The notes under the pieces: model-generated
Told to the model about the DNA's origin: nothing
The model's database searches: none
The model's input: the letters and a program-made list of their open reading frames with translations, nothing else
DNA from: Typhlomys cinereus
Taxonomy: Eukaryota > Chordata > Mammalia > Rodentia > Platacanthomyidae
Direction: 5' to 3'
NCBI GenBank assembly: GCA_023101885.1
Contig: JALPQD010000089.1
Location: forward strand, 2,837,087-2,901,086
DNA length: 64,000 bases
Part shown: piece after piece, positions 21,600 through 33,431 of the stretch
Position numbering within the stretch: position 1 is the first letter of the stretch
Layout of the letters: each line of letters starts with the position of its first letter
Program-made: the position numbers and the translations under genes

Positions 21600-23470
21600 T
21601 ATGTATGGGGTGGCTTCGCCATCCCCAACCCCCAACTCACTCTCCTCAGCAATCGGTAAATCTTAAAACAGACTGTTTGCCTGGTAACCGGCTCCAACGG
21701 AGCTGAACCTGTGCAAGGCAAGATTCAAATTGCAGTCTTTTGTGTGAGCAGAGCTGAGGGGTTATGAGTAATTGGTATCGTGGAGATGATTGTAAAACTC
21801 AGTAGGGTGGTAGTCCCTGTGTTTTGTCAGGGTGGGATCAGAATATGATGAGATTTGCATTTTGCTGTGCCTGTTGATGCTGGGGGAGAAAAGGAGAGAG
21901 AGAGAAAAGAGCCGATGGCTGGAAGGGCTCGTGGATAAAGCCGCACGCAGCACACACCCGCAGGACAGACAAGGCTGAAGGCATGGCTGGAAGCTGGATA
22001 ACTTGTAGCTGTTGGCTGAGTTTTCTCTTCTTAACAACTACCTGAAGCTGCATTTCAGTTCTCTGGGTATGCTCTGGGATGGGCGCTGGATCCTGGCTCC
22101 ACAGAATGTGTGCTAATGCCTGGTCCGTGAACCCTGGAAATCTTTTCCTTGTCAGAAGGAGCTGTACCTTTCCACATTCCTTTCTGCTGGGTTCTTATAT
22201 CTCTGTCCAAATCTCATGGAAACCAACAGCTTGACGTACTTTTTTTTTTTTTCTTTTTTGCCAGAAGCAGATTTAACTGTAGTGTCATATGGCGTATTAT
22301 GTATGGAGAGAAATAGCAAGGACATTTTCCCAACTGTTTCAAGTGTGTCTGGCTTGTTGGCATTTGCTCTATTTCCCTGGCAAAGAATTTCCCTGGCCTC
22401 TCTTCCGACCCCAAACTGTCTGTCCAGAGTGTTTACCTGAAGAGCGCTTGCTCTTCAGATGTGGCATCCGTAGGTCTGACAGGAACACTCTCTCTGTCTT
22501 CAGGAAAGTGATTCATTTAGCATCTCTTTAAAAAGAAAACACATGCCTTTTTTATTTCCCCAAAAAACTTAGCTTCTTAGCCTCCTCTTTGCTTTTCCTT
22601 AATAACTGTTGTTTGGGGGGTCATCAATATCAGTAGCACTGCCAATAAAGTGAATTCTCCTTTCCTCACAGACTTTCTGATTGACCTCCAAAGACTTGGA
22701 AAAATTGGGATATAAAATATATATATATATATATTTTACCCCCTCAGGAGCACATGTCTCGTCCATACTTTTTTGTCCTCTATAAATAGGTTTTCCATAT
22801 TTTCCATTTCTCTGAATAAGTTCTGCTTCCAGAGAAGAACAGTGTGATCGGCCTTAGGGTGTGCAATCTGAGACATGGTTTCTAATCTACAAACATGTGT
22901 CACTCAAGGGGTCTGTGAAATATGTGTTCAGCTCAAAGCCTCTCTGCTTCAGCGGCAATGATTCAGGTAGGAAAGCCAGCAAATCACTGCAGGTATACGT
23001 GAACATCTGCGTTTAAGGGTCCAGCCAGCCCAGGATATTTTGTGAAAGTTAAAGACACAGAGGTGAAGGTTCTTTAAAGTGTTACTCTCCCTAAGTGCCA
23101 AGAACAATATGCTTCGAATGTGCCTTTCAGGTGTATTACGTTCTGCATTTTATTATAGTACATTTGAAAAAAAAAAAAAAACGCATGCCAGAACCCGAGA
23201 TGATTGTGCAGTGTCTCTGGGTTTTGATTCAATGTGACTTCATGGAGAAATGAACCAATGTACAAGGTGGAGGGAATGAAAGTGGAGGACGAGCTTTCAG
23301 TATGGACTTGGGGAAGCAGCTTAAGAGTTAATACTGTTAAACTCAGTTTACTGTAAACCGAGTTCCTTCTCATCTGGTGGTGGTTTTTCCATCTTCTCTA
23401 CCCATATAGGATGAGCTCTATTTATAGAAACAAAAGAAAATTTAGCAGAAGTTATTCACAATTCAGTTTA
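21600..23470. other. Unassigned non-coding DNA
   Basis: No exon or named repeat recognised. There are homopolymer T runs near 22240-22259, an (AT)n tract at 22716-22735 and an A run at 23167-23181. The composition is mixed and the segment may include conserved non-coding sequence downstream of the possible promoter. Confidence 0.45.
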
Positions 23471-23479
23471 CAGCGAGGG

Positions 23480-23690
23480 ACCGGGGGTGTAGCTCAGTTG
23501 GTAGAGTGCTTGCCTAACACGCGTGAAGTCCTGAGTTTAGTTCCTCTCCACAGCATAAGCCAGCATGGCGAACACTCCTGTGATACCAACACTTCAGAGC
23601 TAGGGGCAGGAGGATCAGGAGTTATCTTTGGCTACTAGGTAGCAAGTTCAAGGCTAGCTTGAGCAAGGTAAGGTTCTATCTAAAACAAAC
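23480..23690 (+). mobile_element. B4 SINE (ID head plus B1-like body)
   Basis: The head 'gggggtgtagctcagttggt' and 'agagtgcttgcctaacacgc' is an almost intact ID/tRNA-Ala-like promoter, with 'ctgagtttagttcctctcc' as its B-box region. It is followed by a B1-like body ('gccagcatggcgaacactcc', 'aggggcaggaggatcagg', 'agttcaaggctagcttgagc') and 'ctatctaaaacaaacaagc'. This fits the composite B4 structure. Confidence 0.8.
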
Positions 23691-24435
23691 AAGCAGAAAA
23701 GGGAAATTAAGCAACAAACTGTCTCTGAGAAGATGTACTTAGATGAATCATGTGTCTTACAATAAGTATTTTAAAAACCAGAGAAGAAAATATCAATTTT
23801 GCCTTTGTGGAACATCCAATTTAATTTCCTCTGAGAAGATGGGAATATGGCAAAGGGAAGCAGGGTGCAAATGCAAAGAACAGTGTTTGCAACTCCCACC
23901 CAGTATTGTGGTTTCCAGTCTCCTTGTCTGTATAGCCAGACAGTGGAAATTTAGGAGGCGTAAGCACCAGTGGTCTAAGTAAATGAAATGGCACAGCATT
24001 TGGCACAAAGGGGCACCCAATCAAAGGTAGTCATAATTATTATAAATTATATAGAACACAGTAACTCATTGCAATGGATGTTAGTTTTGGAAGAAATATG
24101 CACAACGAGCAGGAAGATTAGAAATGATCCTGGTTGTAAGATTTACTTCTTATAACTAATTTGCTTTTCTTTCTCTTTGGAAATTTAGTAAAGGCAGTTA
24201 TTACATTTCAGCTGTCTTGTAACTAGTTCCCAGAATGGTGCAAAAAGTCTTCATGTAATTATTCGAAGAATAAACTTCATTTTGAGTAGGGTGCATGGAG
24301 CTGCCAAATGACATCACTTAGATCTCCTGATTAGTTGCCAAATGACAATTGTGTCACAGGTTCGGTCCTGATCTTACATTACAGCACCTGACTGTAAGAG
24401 TAACTGTCATTTATGATATCCCAGCCACTTTACTG
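23691..24435. other. Unassigned non-coding DNA
   Basis: No clear repeat or exon. Antiparallel frames of 67-79 codons around 23743-24024 have no motif. Confidence 0.5.
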
Positions 24436-24439
24436 AGGC

Positions 24440-24735
24440 TGCACTCTTCTATGTGTAGGGAGATAGGGTGCAGTTGTGTGTAGTGTGCATGGGAGACCAG
24501 AGGACATTGCGCATGCCGCTCTGTCCCCCTCCTCCTCATTCCCTTAAGGCTCTTTCTCTCACTGAACCTGTAAGTAGGCTAACAGTCAGCTAACCCTAGT
24601 GCTTTCCCACAGCACTTAGGCTACAGGCATAACACAGCCTCGCACAGCATTTTTTTCTCGGATGCTGGGGATTCAAACGCAGGTCCTTGTGCTTGCACTA
24701 CAATTGCTCTTACCCACTGAGCCGTCTTGAACATT
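24440..24735 (-). mobile_element. B3/B2-like SINE, antisense
   Basis: The right end 'ttacccactgagccgtcttg' and 'ggggattcaaacgcaggtcc' are the reversed A- and B-box regions. 'catgggagaccagaggacat' near the left matches the antisense B3 tail. Confidence 0.7.
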
Positions 24736-24749
24736 TTAAATTCATTTTC

Positions 24750-24925
24750 TTTTTACTAATCTTTATAGCCCTACCTGATAGATGCTATTTTGCTTTTGTT
24801 TTCAAGTAAAGAAACAAGATTTAGAGATAGATTCACTCACTTATCACTCAATTGATAGATTTCATTTAGCATCTGCCAGTACTAGGACTTAAACTCACAC
24901 TTTTCAGATTCCAGAATCTTCATTG
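24750..24925 (-). mobile_element. MIR-like SINE, antisense
   Basis: Words 'ctttatagccctacctgata', 'ttcaagtaaagaaacaag' and 'taggacttaaactcacactt' follow the antisense MIR order (tacctgat.., aggaaactga.., ggatttgaacccaggtct). Confidence 0.5.
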
Positions 24926-25084
24926 TAGCCACCATGGGAGAATTATTCCTTAGGATTTGCCAAGCTTTTCATGGATTCATTTTGGGATCTTGAGCCTATA
25001 ACTATTCATTTATTTATCCTTTCATTTATTTAACCCCTTTCAAGGTTTGGGAGTTCATTTTTTGTTTTTCTTTAAGAAAAAAAG

Positions 25085-25347
25085 GAGGGTCAAACTGGAA
25101 ACCTGGCTCAGTGTATCATCCACTTGCCCGTCAATTGTGAAGACCACAGTTCAAATCCCCAAGACCCACATAAAAATCAGACAGGCATGATGAACACCTG
25201 CAACTTCGGGCCATGAGAGACAGAGACATGGATCCCAAGGCAAGCTAGCTAGTTAGCTGAGCCAATCAGTGAGTTCTGGGCTTTGAAATGAGGTGGAAAC
25301 CAATTAAGGAACACACTGGCGTCAGCTTTGGACCTCTCTCTCTCTAT

Positions 25348-25388
<41 letters not shown>
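25085..25388 (+). mobile_element. B3 SINE with (CA)n tail
   Basis: A decayed head is followed by 'agttcaaatccccaagaccc', 'acataaaaatcagacaggca', 'agctgagccaatcagtgagt' and 'aggaacacactggcgtcagc', then a CA tract at 25350-25388. Confidence 0.7.
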
Positions 25389-25390
<2 letters not shown>

Positions 25391-25599
25391 TATGGACACA
25401 CACATACCCACACATGTATGTCTACATACATGCAAACATGCATGCATACATGCACCCCTCCACATACATAAACGCAAAAAAATGAAAAGGGAACTAGGAG
25501 TTTTGTTTGTTCCCATTTTTTGTTTGTGGCATTTAAAATCATATTTTTCCTCTATCTTCTCACCTGTCTTCACTGAAGTATAAAATTAATATGAAAAAT

Positions 25600-25814
25600 G
25601 GTGCTGGGGAGACGGCTCAGGCAAGCCAAAGGACCTGAGTTTGGATCCTCAGATGCCAAGTACAAATACCTGGTGGAAACATCTGCAGCCTGAAATTCCA
25701 TCATTGGAAAGTAGAGCCTGGGAAACCCCAGAGCAAAGCAATAAGGAGGAAGAATAATCCAGGATGATGTCACCCTTGGGCTTCCACAGACACACACACC
25801 CAAGTGCCCTCTTA

Positions 25815-25862
<48 letters not shown>
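25600..25862 (+). mobile_element. B2-like SINE (variant family) with (CA)n tail
   Basis: Head 'ggtgctggggagacggctca', then 'cctgagtttggatcctcaga', 'ggaaaccccagagcaaagca', 'tgatgtcacccttgggcttc', and a CA tract at 25817-25862. This is the sense orientation of the family seen antisense at 15.4, 18.0 and 27.1 kb. Confidence 0.75.
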
Positions 25863-25864
<2 letters not shown>

Positions 25865-27100
25865 TATGAAAGATTTTCAAATCCATTCAAATTAAGAAAA
25901 GGACTGAGAGTTGCTACCTCCCTTTTTTTAAAGTTACCCTTAGTCCCAATCACTGTTTGATCTGCACAACCTCTGCCTGGGCTCTTGGTTTTAAGAGTCT
26001 GTGGATCAAGAGAACTGTCCCACTTGTAGTCAAGTTCCTTCTCTCTTCTTCGGGAGCATATTCCCAGTAAAGTGGAGCCCAGAATGTCTTCCTCACCTGT
26101 TCCGTACCCAGTCCTTCAAGTGTCGAGGGGGAAATGAAGAGACTTCTGTGTTCATGAGCAGGGTCAGCAGATAGAGCATTCTGCTGGCCACTTGGCCTGC
26201 TGAGCTACAGTACCCACACATCTGGATGAAAGGCCTTTATGGTCAGGAAGGAGCTATGAAAGAAGACAGCCCAGGAAGGGCCACCATTTGTCCTGGATCC
26301 CCAAAAGGTTAGAGACAGCCCTATCTTGAATTGCAGAATGCTCACTTACATTTCAGAGTAGTAAGCCGAAAACTCCAGTGGGTTGCACTTATGGGGCTTT
26401 TGATTGGTTTTGCTTTTGATTTTTTTCCCCTTATTAAGTCAAAAGGACCCACTTGAATAAGAACCTGGTCAAAAAGCTATAAAGACGTCAGACTAAAAGC
26501 CTTTTAAGTGCCATTTTGGATTTGACAACAACTTGATCCATCAAGAGTAGACATTGCTTTTCTTTACATCCAGAGGAAAAGATTTCCTTTGACAGGCAAT
26601 TTGGGGGCCAGATGGATTAAAACTCTTTGTGGTTTGTCTTTTATGCCATTTGAAAGCATGCTTGCTTGGGTGGTGAGGAGCAGTGTTAATTTCAGGTGAC
26701 CTTTTCTTATCTCTAGTTTTAAATTGTGGATGAAACTTTAGGGCTGGAAACTACTGGAAGGTTGGTTGCCTGAAGGGATTTTGCTTTCCAAGCTGGTGTG
26801 AAAACCAGAGACAATTTCATGGCATTGTGTAACCTTATACCATTGATATACCTCCTTCTTCTTGCACCCTTTCTCCCAATAGCTCCTTTTCATCTTAGGT
26901 AGTGCCAGGAACAAAGATCCACCCAAGGGGAACTAACATGTAGGACTCCCAGCAAATCTTTGTAATGTTATAAAACCTGGGGTTTGAGGAGGTTTTGAAA
27001 AATGCAATGATAGTTACCATGCAAATAACATAAGTGAGTTTTAGTTTTAAGTTGGTTGTTGTTTTTCTTAATTTGACAAAGTATTTTCTTTTTAAAAAAT
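25865..27100. other. Unassigned non-coding DNA
   Basis: Unique-looking sequence. 26400-26640 is free of recognised repeats and could include conserved non-coding DNA. No exon was supported. Confidence 0.45.
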
Positions 27101-27104
27101 ATTT

Positions 27105-27108
27105 TATT

Positions 27109-27144
<36 letters not shown>

Positions 27145-27378
27145 AGAGGGCACTGTGTATACCTGTGGAGGACCAAGGGTGACTTCAGGAATCATCCTGG
27201 ATTGCATCTACCTCCTTCTTGCTTTGCTCTGGAATTTCCCAGGCTCCACTCACAAGGATTGGAAGTGCAGGCTGCCACCATTTCTGCCTGGCATTTTTAT
27301 ATGGAACCTGGGATCCAAACTTAGGACCTTCTGCTTAGCAAGACAGAATCTTAACCCCTGAGCCATCTCTCCAACCCT
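27105..27378 (-). mobile_element. B2-like SINE (variant family) with (TG)n tail, antisense
   Basis: The TG tract at 27112-27143 is followed by 'acctgtggaggaccaagggt', 'ttgctttgctctggaatttc', 'tttctgcctggcatttttat' and 'taacccctgagccatctctc' plus 'caaccc'. It is among the clearest copies of the family. Confidence 0.85.
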
Positions 27379-28175
27379 GACAAAGTATTTTCTAGATGGA
27401 AAAGCAAGATGCATCTTGGAAAATATCCTTTGCTACCAAAACCTTGCGCCTTTTCTTACCTTGGTTACAAAGTATAATCATTTCCATCTCTCAAGGCTGG
27501 TTGAAAAAATGTACATGTCACAGCTTAGGTCTAACTGTTAGCTATGGTTCATTCCTAAGAAAGTATCTGGTGCAGTAAATACTCCATACACAATGTACCT
27601 GCACTGAAATGTTCATTCAGTCTTACATACAGCAGATAAAATGATGGTTGTGAAAAGTAATATATGTGCCATGTTCCTTTTGCTTAAAGGACATAGTAAT
27701 GGGGTAGAGCAGGAAGATTGAAAAAATAGGCAAAACTTACAGTTCAACCTCTGCACTGAAAACTCTTGATAATATAAATGGCAAATGTCATGTCCCTGTT
27801 TGTTTATACTTTCTCCTTTATGCTTTATGTGTCTTTTAAATGTTTGTAACGGCATGCATTATTTATGTAATTAGTGAAAGGGGGAGAAAACAAAATGAAA
27901 TTAGTTTAGAAAATGACTGATGGCATGTTAAAAGCATCCACTGTGCAAAGAGAGTCGAGTGAAATATCAAAAATACTTGGTCTGGAGATGTGTTCTGGGC
28001 TGAATAATCCAGATTTACTTATTTTTATAGTCACTGTCTATTATTAATTGTGTATTAAATATGAACTTAGTGATGAGGGCTGTGTTAGGTGGTAACATTG
28101 AAAAGTAGAAAAGTCTTAACTCTTGAATGCAGAGTTTGTAAGTCTGGAGAAATAGACAAGGGAGCCTGCAATTCT

Positions 28176-28422
28176 TTTTTTTAATTTTAATTATTCAATT
28201 ATGCGTGCATGCGTGTGTAGAACCACAAGCAAATTTGGGAACCACCATGGACCTCCTCCTTGTTTACTCTGCCCCGGGATTCACAGGCTCCGCCCTACCA
28301 GGACCAGAAACGCAGGCCGCCCCTGCTTCCACCCGACGTCTATATGTGGGGTCTAGGATCTGAACTCAGGACCTTCCGCCTGCAAGGCAGAGGCTTAACC
28401 CCTGAGCCACCTCTCCAGCCCT
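28176..28422 (-). mobile_element. Young B2-like SINE with perfect target-site duplication
   Basis: The 16-bp sequence gggagcctgcaattct flanks the insert exactly (28160-28175 and 28423-28438), which fixes both ends. The body ends 'taacccctgagccacctctc' plus 'cagccct' (the reversed tRNA-like head) and closely matches the sense copy at 37252-37557. On the left is a T-rich run, the reversed A-rich tail. Little divergence and an intact target-site duplication indicate a recent insertion. Confidence 0.92.
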
Positions 28423-28439
28423 GGGAGCCTGCAATTCTG

Positions 28440-30700
28440 AGCATGATTTCTACCTACTTCAGATGCAGATAAAGTGGCTTTCAGTTGCTAGAAATGAAAA
28501 CCCACAACTCTAACTAATTTGCACAATAAGGGGAATATTGGTGATCATGTGTTAAAAGTATAGCAGTAAAACCACCTTCAGCAGGTCAGGCACTGTATAC
28601 AGCTCGCAGTTGCTTCAGTCCTGCCATGCTGCCATTCTTCCTCCATCCCTCTACTAGCTAGCTTCCCTCATGGCTCCAGGACTGTACCAAGGACTCCTGG
28701 AAAGCTTATTTTCACAGTCACAGCCAGCTAGGAAGAGATCCTGCCAATGGACTCTACAAATCCATTTTGAACAAACTGGCTTTTCTCCATTTTGAACAGG
28801 AGAACAAATAGACCGAATCATTAGCTTCATTCTGAAATTTAGCTAGGCTACAGATTGCCTCCCAAAGAGATTGAGAAATCTCTAAATGAAACCAGGCAGC
28901 TGTTGCTGCTAGTTTGGGATGATGATGGAATGAAGGTTGGCAAGAGTAGCTCAGAGGTACCTACGGTTTATAGGACATGCAACACGATGTGTACAAGTGC
29001 CCACTAGTGTCCGTCCACGGAATAATGTAATGAAGGTCAAACATATTACATGACAGGGACAGTCTTTAAGTTGACCTCCAGAATGAGTGGGGGTTTGATG
29101 TAACATGGGACTGAGGGAAGTCTGCAATGGCACCCAGAGGTGAAGCGCTCACCTAGTATCTACGAGGTTGTAGGTTTGATTCCCAAGCAATGAGCTAAAG
29201 AGAAAGGCGTCAAGGCCCAGAATAAAGAATCTCTTTGCATTCACAAAAGCCAGCCAAGTCATCGTGTTTTACACTGCCACCATGATGACAGTCACCAGCC
29301 GGAAGTCATCAGCCTAGGAGTGTAATGAACAGAAAACCCTTTTGGGTTCTATCAGTTTCATCAAGACCCACAGTTGGGTGATATCAGCCAACTTTTTGAT
29401 TTTAAGCTAAAACCTAGTCAAGTGTTCTCGTTGTTTTTCTTTTTATAATGTAAAGGTAGGTTTAGATTCAATTCATTCTGAACCTGATAAATTTATGTCC
29501 CTGGGATTCAAAATGATCATCTCCTTCATCATCTCCATCTCCTACTTTTTCCTCTTGATGGAACCTGCCGCAAGAAGGCTGATGACTTACCCAATACCTC
29601 AAATTCACTTAAATTTTCATGTCATGAAATTCATGATGTTAAAATGGCAACAGACAATTTGGAGTACTTCTGAGTAGATATGTTTTCCAAGTGTATAATG
29701 CCACATTGGGAATGAGAGAGAGCAAAGTGAAATATTTTTAACCAAACACCACCATTCCAAAAGAAATTGAACTTAACTATGATCTCTGTGGCATGCATAG
29801 CATGTGCAATTTGTAAGGTCATCAGCTTTGGAATTGCCTTCTTTTCCTATTGAGTATATGAAATACTTTTTAAATAAGATTGTACCACATAGATTAGAAA
29901 ATGGTCTCACACCAAAAGTCCTGCTCCCACATTCCTTTTTTTCGGTTTTGCTTCACAGAAATGGAAGTGATAAGGCTTTTATTTACCTTCGATATGAAGA
30001 ATATTTGTAGTGTTCACAGTTGCTAGCTTCCCAAGGCAGTGATAAAACTCCCTTTCCTCGCTTTGGGTGCTTGTTTTAAGTGCCGTCAATCCACCTATCG
30101 GATGGGGACATCTGTCTTCATGTCTGTCTGGCATCTTCTTGGAAAACACTCAGTGATGGTGAAAGAAAACTTTAGACCCTCTTTCCATCGCTCTGAGCAC
30201 AACACATTGGTTCAGAAACCCCACAGCCAGACACTGGAGACTGGTCTCTGTCTAGCTATGTCAGCAAAGAACACAAGACTTAATTTTAAAAACATGCTGT
30301 AGTTAGGGAAGTGTTCCGTGACCACGTGGACATGTGGTCTCCCCAGGACACTGGCTTCTTCTTTTTCAGCTTAACTTTTAAATAAAAACCAACAAAGCAG
30401 CTCACTTACCAGAAGGGTAATGGATAATGTCATTTAAAAGCACAGTCTGCCACTCACGCATTGAAAGGTGCCATTATCCCAGAACACTGCCTCGCTGCCC
30501 CATAGCACAAGCCACATCATATCCCCTTTGCTTTTTTTTGAAGCTTTCTTGTACAAGTTGTGAGACAGCTGCTTAAATGATTTCTCGTCTGAATTTCGCA
30601 CCTCAAGAGAAGTGCTCCGAGTTCTTACTAGAGTGGTAGATACTAAGGATTAGGTGTCAGAGCCCAGAACTGGGTATCCAGCTACATAGCTAGCGTGCTC
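28440..30700. other. Mostly unassigned non-coding DNA
   Basis: Apart from a weak ID-like head at about 29130-29200 ('gaagcgctcacctagtatct', 'taggtttgattcccaagc'), no element or exon could be assigned. Frames up to 87 codons (30039-30302) show no recognised motif. Confidence 0.45.
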
Positions 30701-30703
30701 TTG

Positions 30704-31040
30704 TGTCATGGTTTGAATGCGAGCTGTCCCTTTAGGCTCATGTATTTGAATCTGGAGCTGTTGGGTTGGCTGTGATACCTTTAGGAAGTGGAGTCTTGCG
30801 GAGGAAGGGATATCACAGGGGGTGGGCTTTGAGGTTTGGTGGTCAGGGCTTCCTCTCAGTTTGCTCTTGTTCTCTGTGTCTTGAGAATGTTGGCAATGCC
30901 CTGAACCAGCCTCCTGCTTCTGCCTCCAGCCACACCTTCTGCCATATTGGACTATCTCCCTTCTGGAATTGTATCAAACAAATGCCAGTTCTCTCTTAAG
31001 TTGCGGGAAAACATAACAGCAACAAAAAGAGAAGTAGTGG
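30704..31040 (+). mobile_element. MaLR LTR (MT/ORR1-like)
   Basis: Starts 'tgtcatggtttgaatgcgag', continues 'tttaggaagtggagtcttgc', 'cacagggggtgggctttgag' and 'ccacaccttctgccatattg', and ends 'aacataacagcaacaaaaag'. This is the order of rodent MaLR solo LTRs. No internal MaLR sequence is seen. The apparent frame at 30766-30999 is LTR sequence, not a gene. Confidence 0.75.
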
Positions 31041-32690
31041 CAACATCTTGTTTCTTAAAACATCAATATTGTCCTTGGTCAGTAGCTTCAATGTTGGGGC
31101 CTCTGAGATTCTCTTCCAGTTGCTTTAAACCCAACCCCTGAATAGCTTCTTGGGATTGCATCTGTCTCCATGTTTGAGCAAAGAAAGTGATAAGGCAGAG
31201 CCCAGCTGCTCATTAAATGCAGTGACATGAATTTTATATAAGTCTGTCTTATTCTTTAAGAATTATGGTTATAATTGGGGAATAATAACATTCATATATG
31301 GAAATAATATGCTGAATATTAAGATATTTAAAAGAATCCTTTCTTGAGAGCCATAAAGGAGATATTATGTGAGACTGTCAGGAAAGATTGGCTAAGGATT
31401 AAGTATTACGGGGTCAATAGACCATGACAGGTTGTGCAATTCTTATTCATTTGTCAACAAAATTTCTAATTTTAACTGGTTGCCACTTGATGCAAAGCAC
31501 TTTACATATAGTATTACTTGCTTCTCACGCTGACATTAGAAGGTTAAAGGAGAAAATGATTCTTAATCATCACTAGAAAATGGCAAGAAGACCCATATAT
31601 TATCCAGTAATTCCTACTATAAATAATACACCCTATTAGGTGCTGGTATAGGAACTATGAGGGTGTGTTTCTCCACTTCTGTTGACTTACAGGGAATATG
31701 AGCAATACCTCCCATTAATGTGTGAAAGGACTAGCTGGCCATCTGCCACTGAGAACATAATTTAAACATATGATTGATAATACATTTTGTATTGTTTCCT
31801 TCAACTACCTAAATAGTGATATACGTGTGGCATATAGAATACCAGCTCAACTTATTACAATGTTATTATATGATCTTCCAGTATCGATATTCTCTTTCTG
31901 TAAAAACTAACCTTTTGTAGAAAGTATAGAACATAGAACCTATATAGCCAGGTTTCTTTCTCTCTTTAAATAGAAACTGAAAGAACAAGATTACTCACCA
32001 GTGATTCTACTGGAAGTATGAGTTCACTAGCTCACCTTTTTAGGGTTTACCCTGCACAACCATTATCGTGTGCTTGCGTTGACTAAGTATGATAGGAAAA
32101 ACTGTATATAGGGCGTATAGGAGACTCTCCCTTTCCTACTAAAGAACTTCACAGTGAGGGTGCTGGAAGCAGCAGGGCTTGATCAGTCGTATCTTTTTAT
32201 GCCCAGTACCTTACATAGTGTCTCAGCACAAAGTAGTAGGTGCCCACAAAGCTGTCCAGGAGGTGCCAGCTGCTAGATTACTTAAGGAAGGGTGAAGGCA
32301 TGGTAAGATGGAGAGGTTAGGGACCATGTCTGGTGCTGAGCCTGAAGACGGAGCTGCAGTACATGGAATACACAGAAAAGAGCATGACCAGGAGCTGGGG
32401 TACACCACACACGGTTTTGAAGGTGCTCTACAGCCCCCCTGTTTGCAGGGCAAATACCAATGTCTTTGCAGCTCATGTCCCCAGATTCCTTTCTTTCCTG
32501 CTTCTCTACCCATCCTTTAAAATCCAAGTTTCTTCCTAAAAAAATGTGGAGCAAAGAAAAAGAGACGGAGTTTGTCTTTTCAAAAGCCCAATCAACTAAT
32601 GGTTAAGTAGTGAGCAAGCGTTGCGTGCGGATCGATGATCTTCTCCCTGTACACAATCCTCCTTCCTTCCTCTCCCACAGTGGCATTCAT
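31041..32690. other. Unassigned non-coding DNA
   Basis: A possible MIR remnant lies near 31485-31600 ('caaagcactttacatatagt', 'tgacattagaaggttaaagg'). The rest is unassigned. Overlapping frames at 32223-32554 are probably chance. Confidence 0.45.
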
Positions 32691-32697
32691 CTGACTG

Positions 32698-32920
32698 TAT
32701 TTGATGAAAATCTCATGGGACAGGGGAGCCTTCAGAAATGAGACCCCAAAGATTCAAGGAAAAACCATTTATTTGTGTATGCTTGGGTTTGATAGAGAAT
32801 GAACAGCCACCTAGACATGTAACTGTAGGAAAAAAGGTGTAAACGAATGGGGGATGACTGAACCACACCTCTCTGTGCAGTGATATGCCTTCCTGCAGGA
32901 TGTGGGGTAGGACCTCTGGG
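32698..32920 (+). repeat. LTR-like unit, copy 1 (~223 bp)
   Basis: Recurs at 33204-33431 at roughly 90% identity by eye, with small indels. It starts 'tatttgatgaaaatctcatg' and contains 'ggggagccttcagaaatgag', 'gaacagccacctagacatgt' and 'gccttcctgcaggatgtggg'. The texture resembles an ERV LTR but I could not name the family. The minus-strand frame at 32732-32935 lies almost entirely within it. Confidence 0.85.
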
Positions 32921-33203
32921 CTTTATCTTTCTCATTCTATCATAATTATCTGGGTTTTGTGAGTTTCATCGCCAGAGGAGGCTCATTAGTAAGGACAGAG
33001 ATTCTGAATGGATTCACAAGAGGGGCTTGAATATGTTGGATGGAAGAATAAAAAGATAAAGGAATCAGCAAAGATTTCTAAACTCTCTGTCAGGTGATGT
33101 GATCCAAAAAGGGAAGAAAGATTCAGTGCTGCTCCTTACTCATCATGGGCCAACACTGAAATGACAGGCAGGTTGACAAGAGGAAAGAAAAATGTTATAA
33201 ATT

Positions 33204-33431
33204 TATTTGATGAAAATCTCATGGGACTGGGGAGCCTTCAGAAATGAGGTCCCAAAGATTCAAGGAACACCATTTATTTTTGTATGTTTGGGTTTGGTGG
33301 AGAATGAACAGCCACCTAGACATGTAACTGTAGAAAAAAAAAAAAAAGGTGTGACCTAATAGGGATGACTGAACCACACCTGTCTGTGTGGTAGTATGCC
33401 TTCCTGCAGGATGTGGGGTAGGATCTATGGG
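33204..33431 (+). repeat. LTR-like unit, copy 2 (~228 bp)
   Basis: Second copy of 32698-32920 in the same orientation, 283 bp downstream. It carries a longer A run (about 33334-33347). The flanks differ, so the repeated unit is confined to about 225 bp. Confidence 0.85.

Noticed and set aside
23480..23555. Possible tRNA gene
   Set aside because: It is the tRNA-derived head of a B4/ID SINE, followed by a SINE body; the cloverleaf 3' half is missing.
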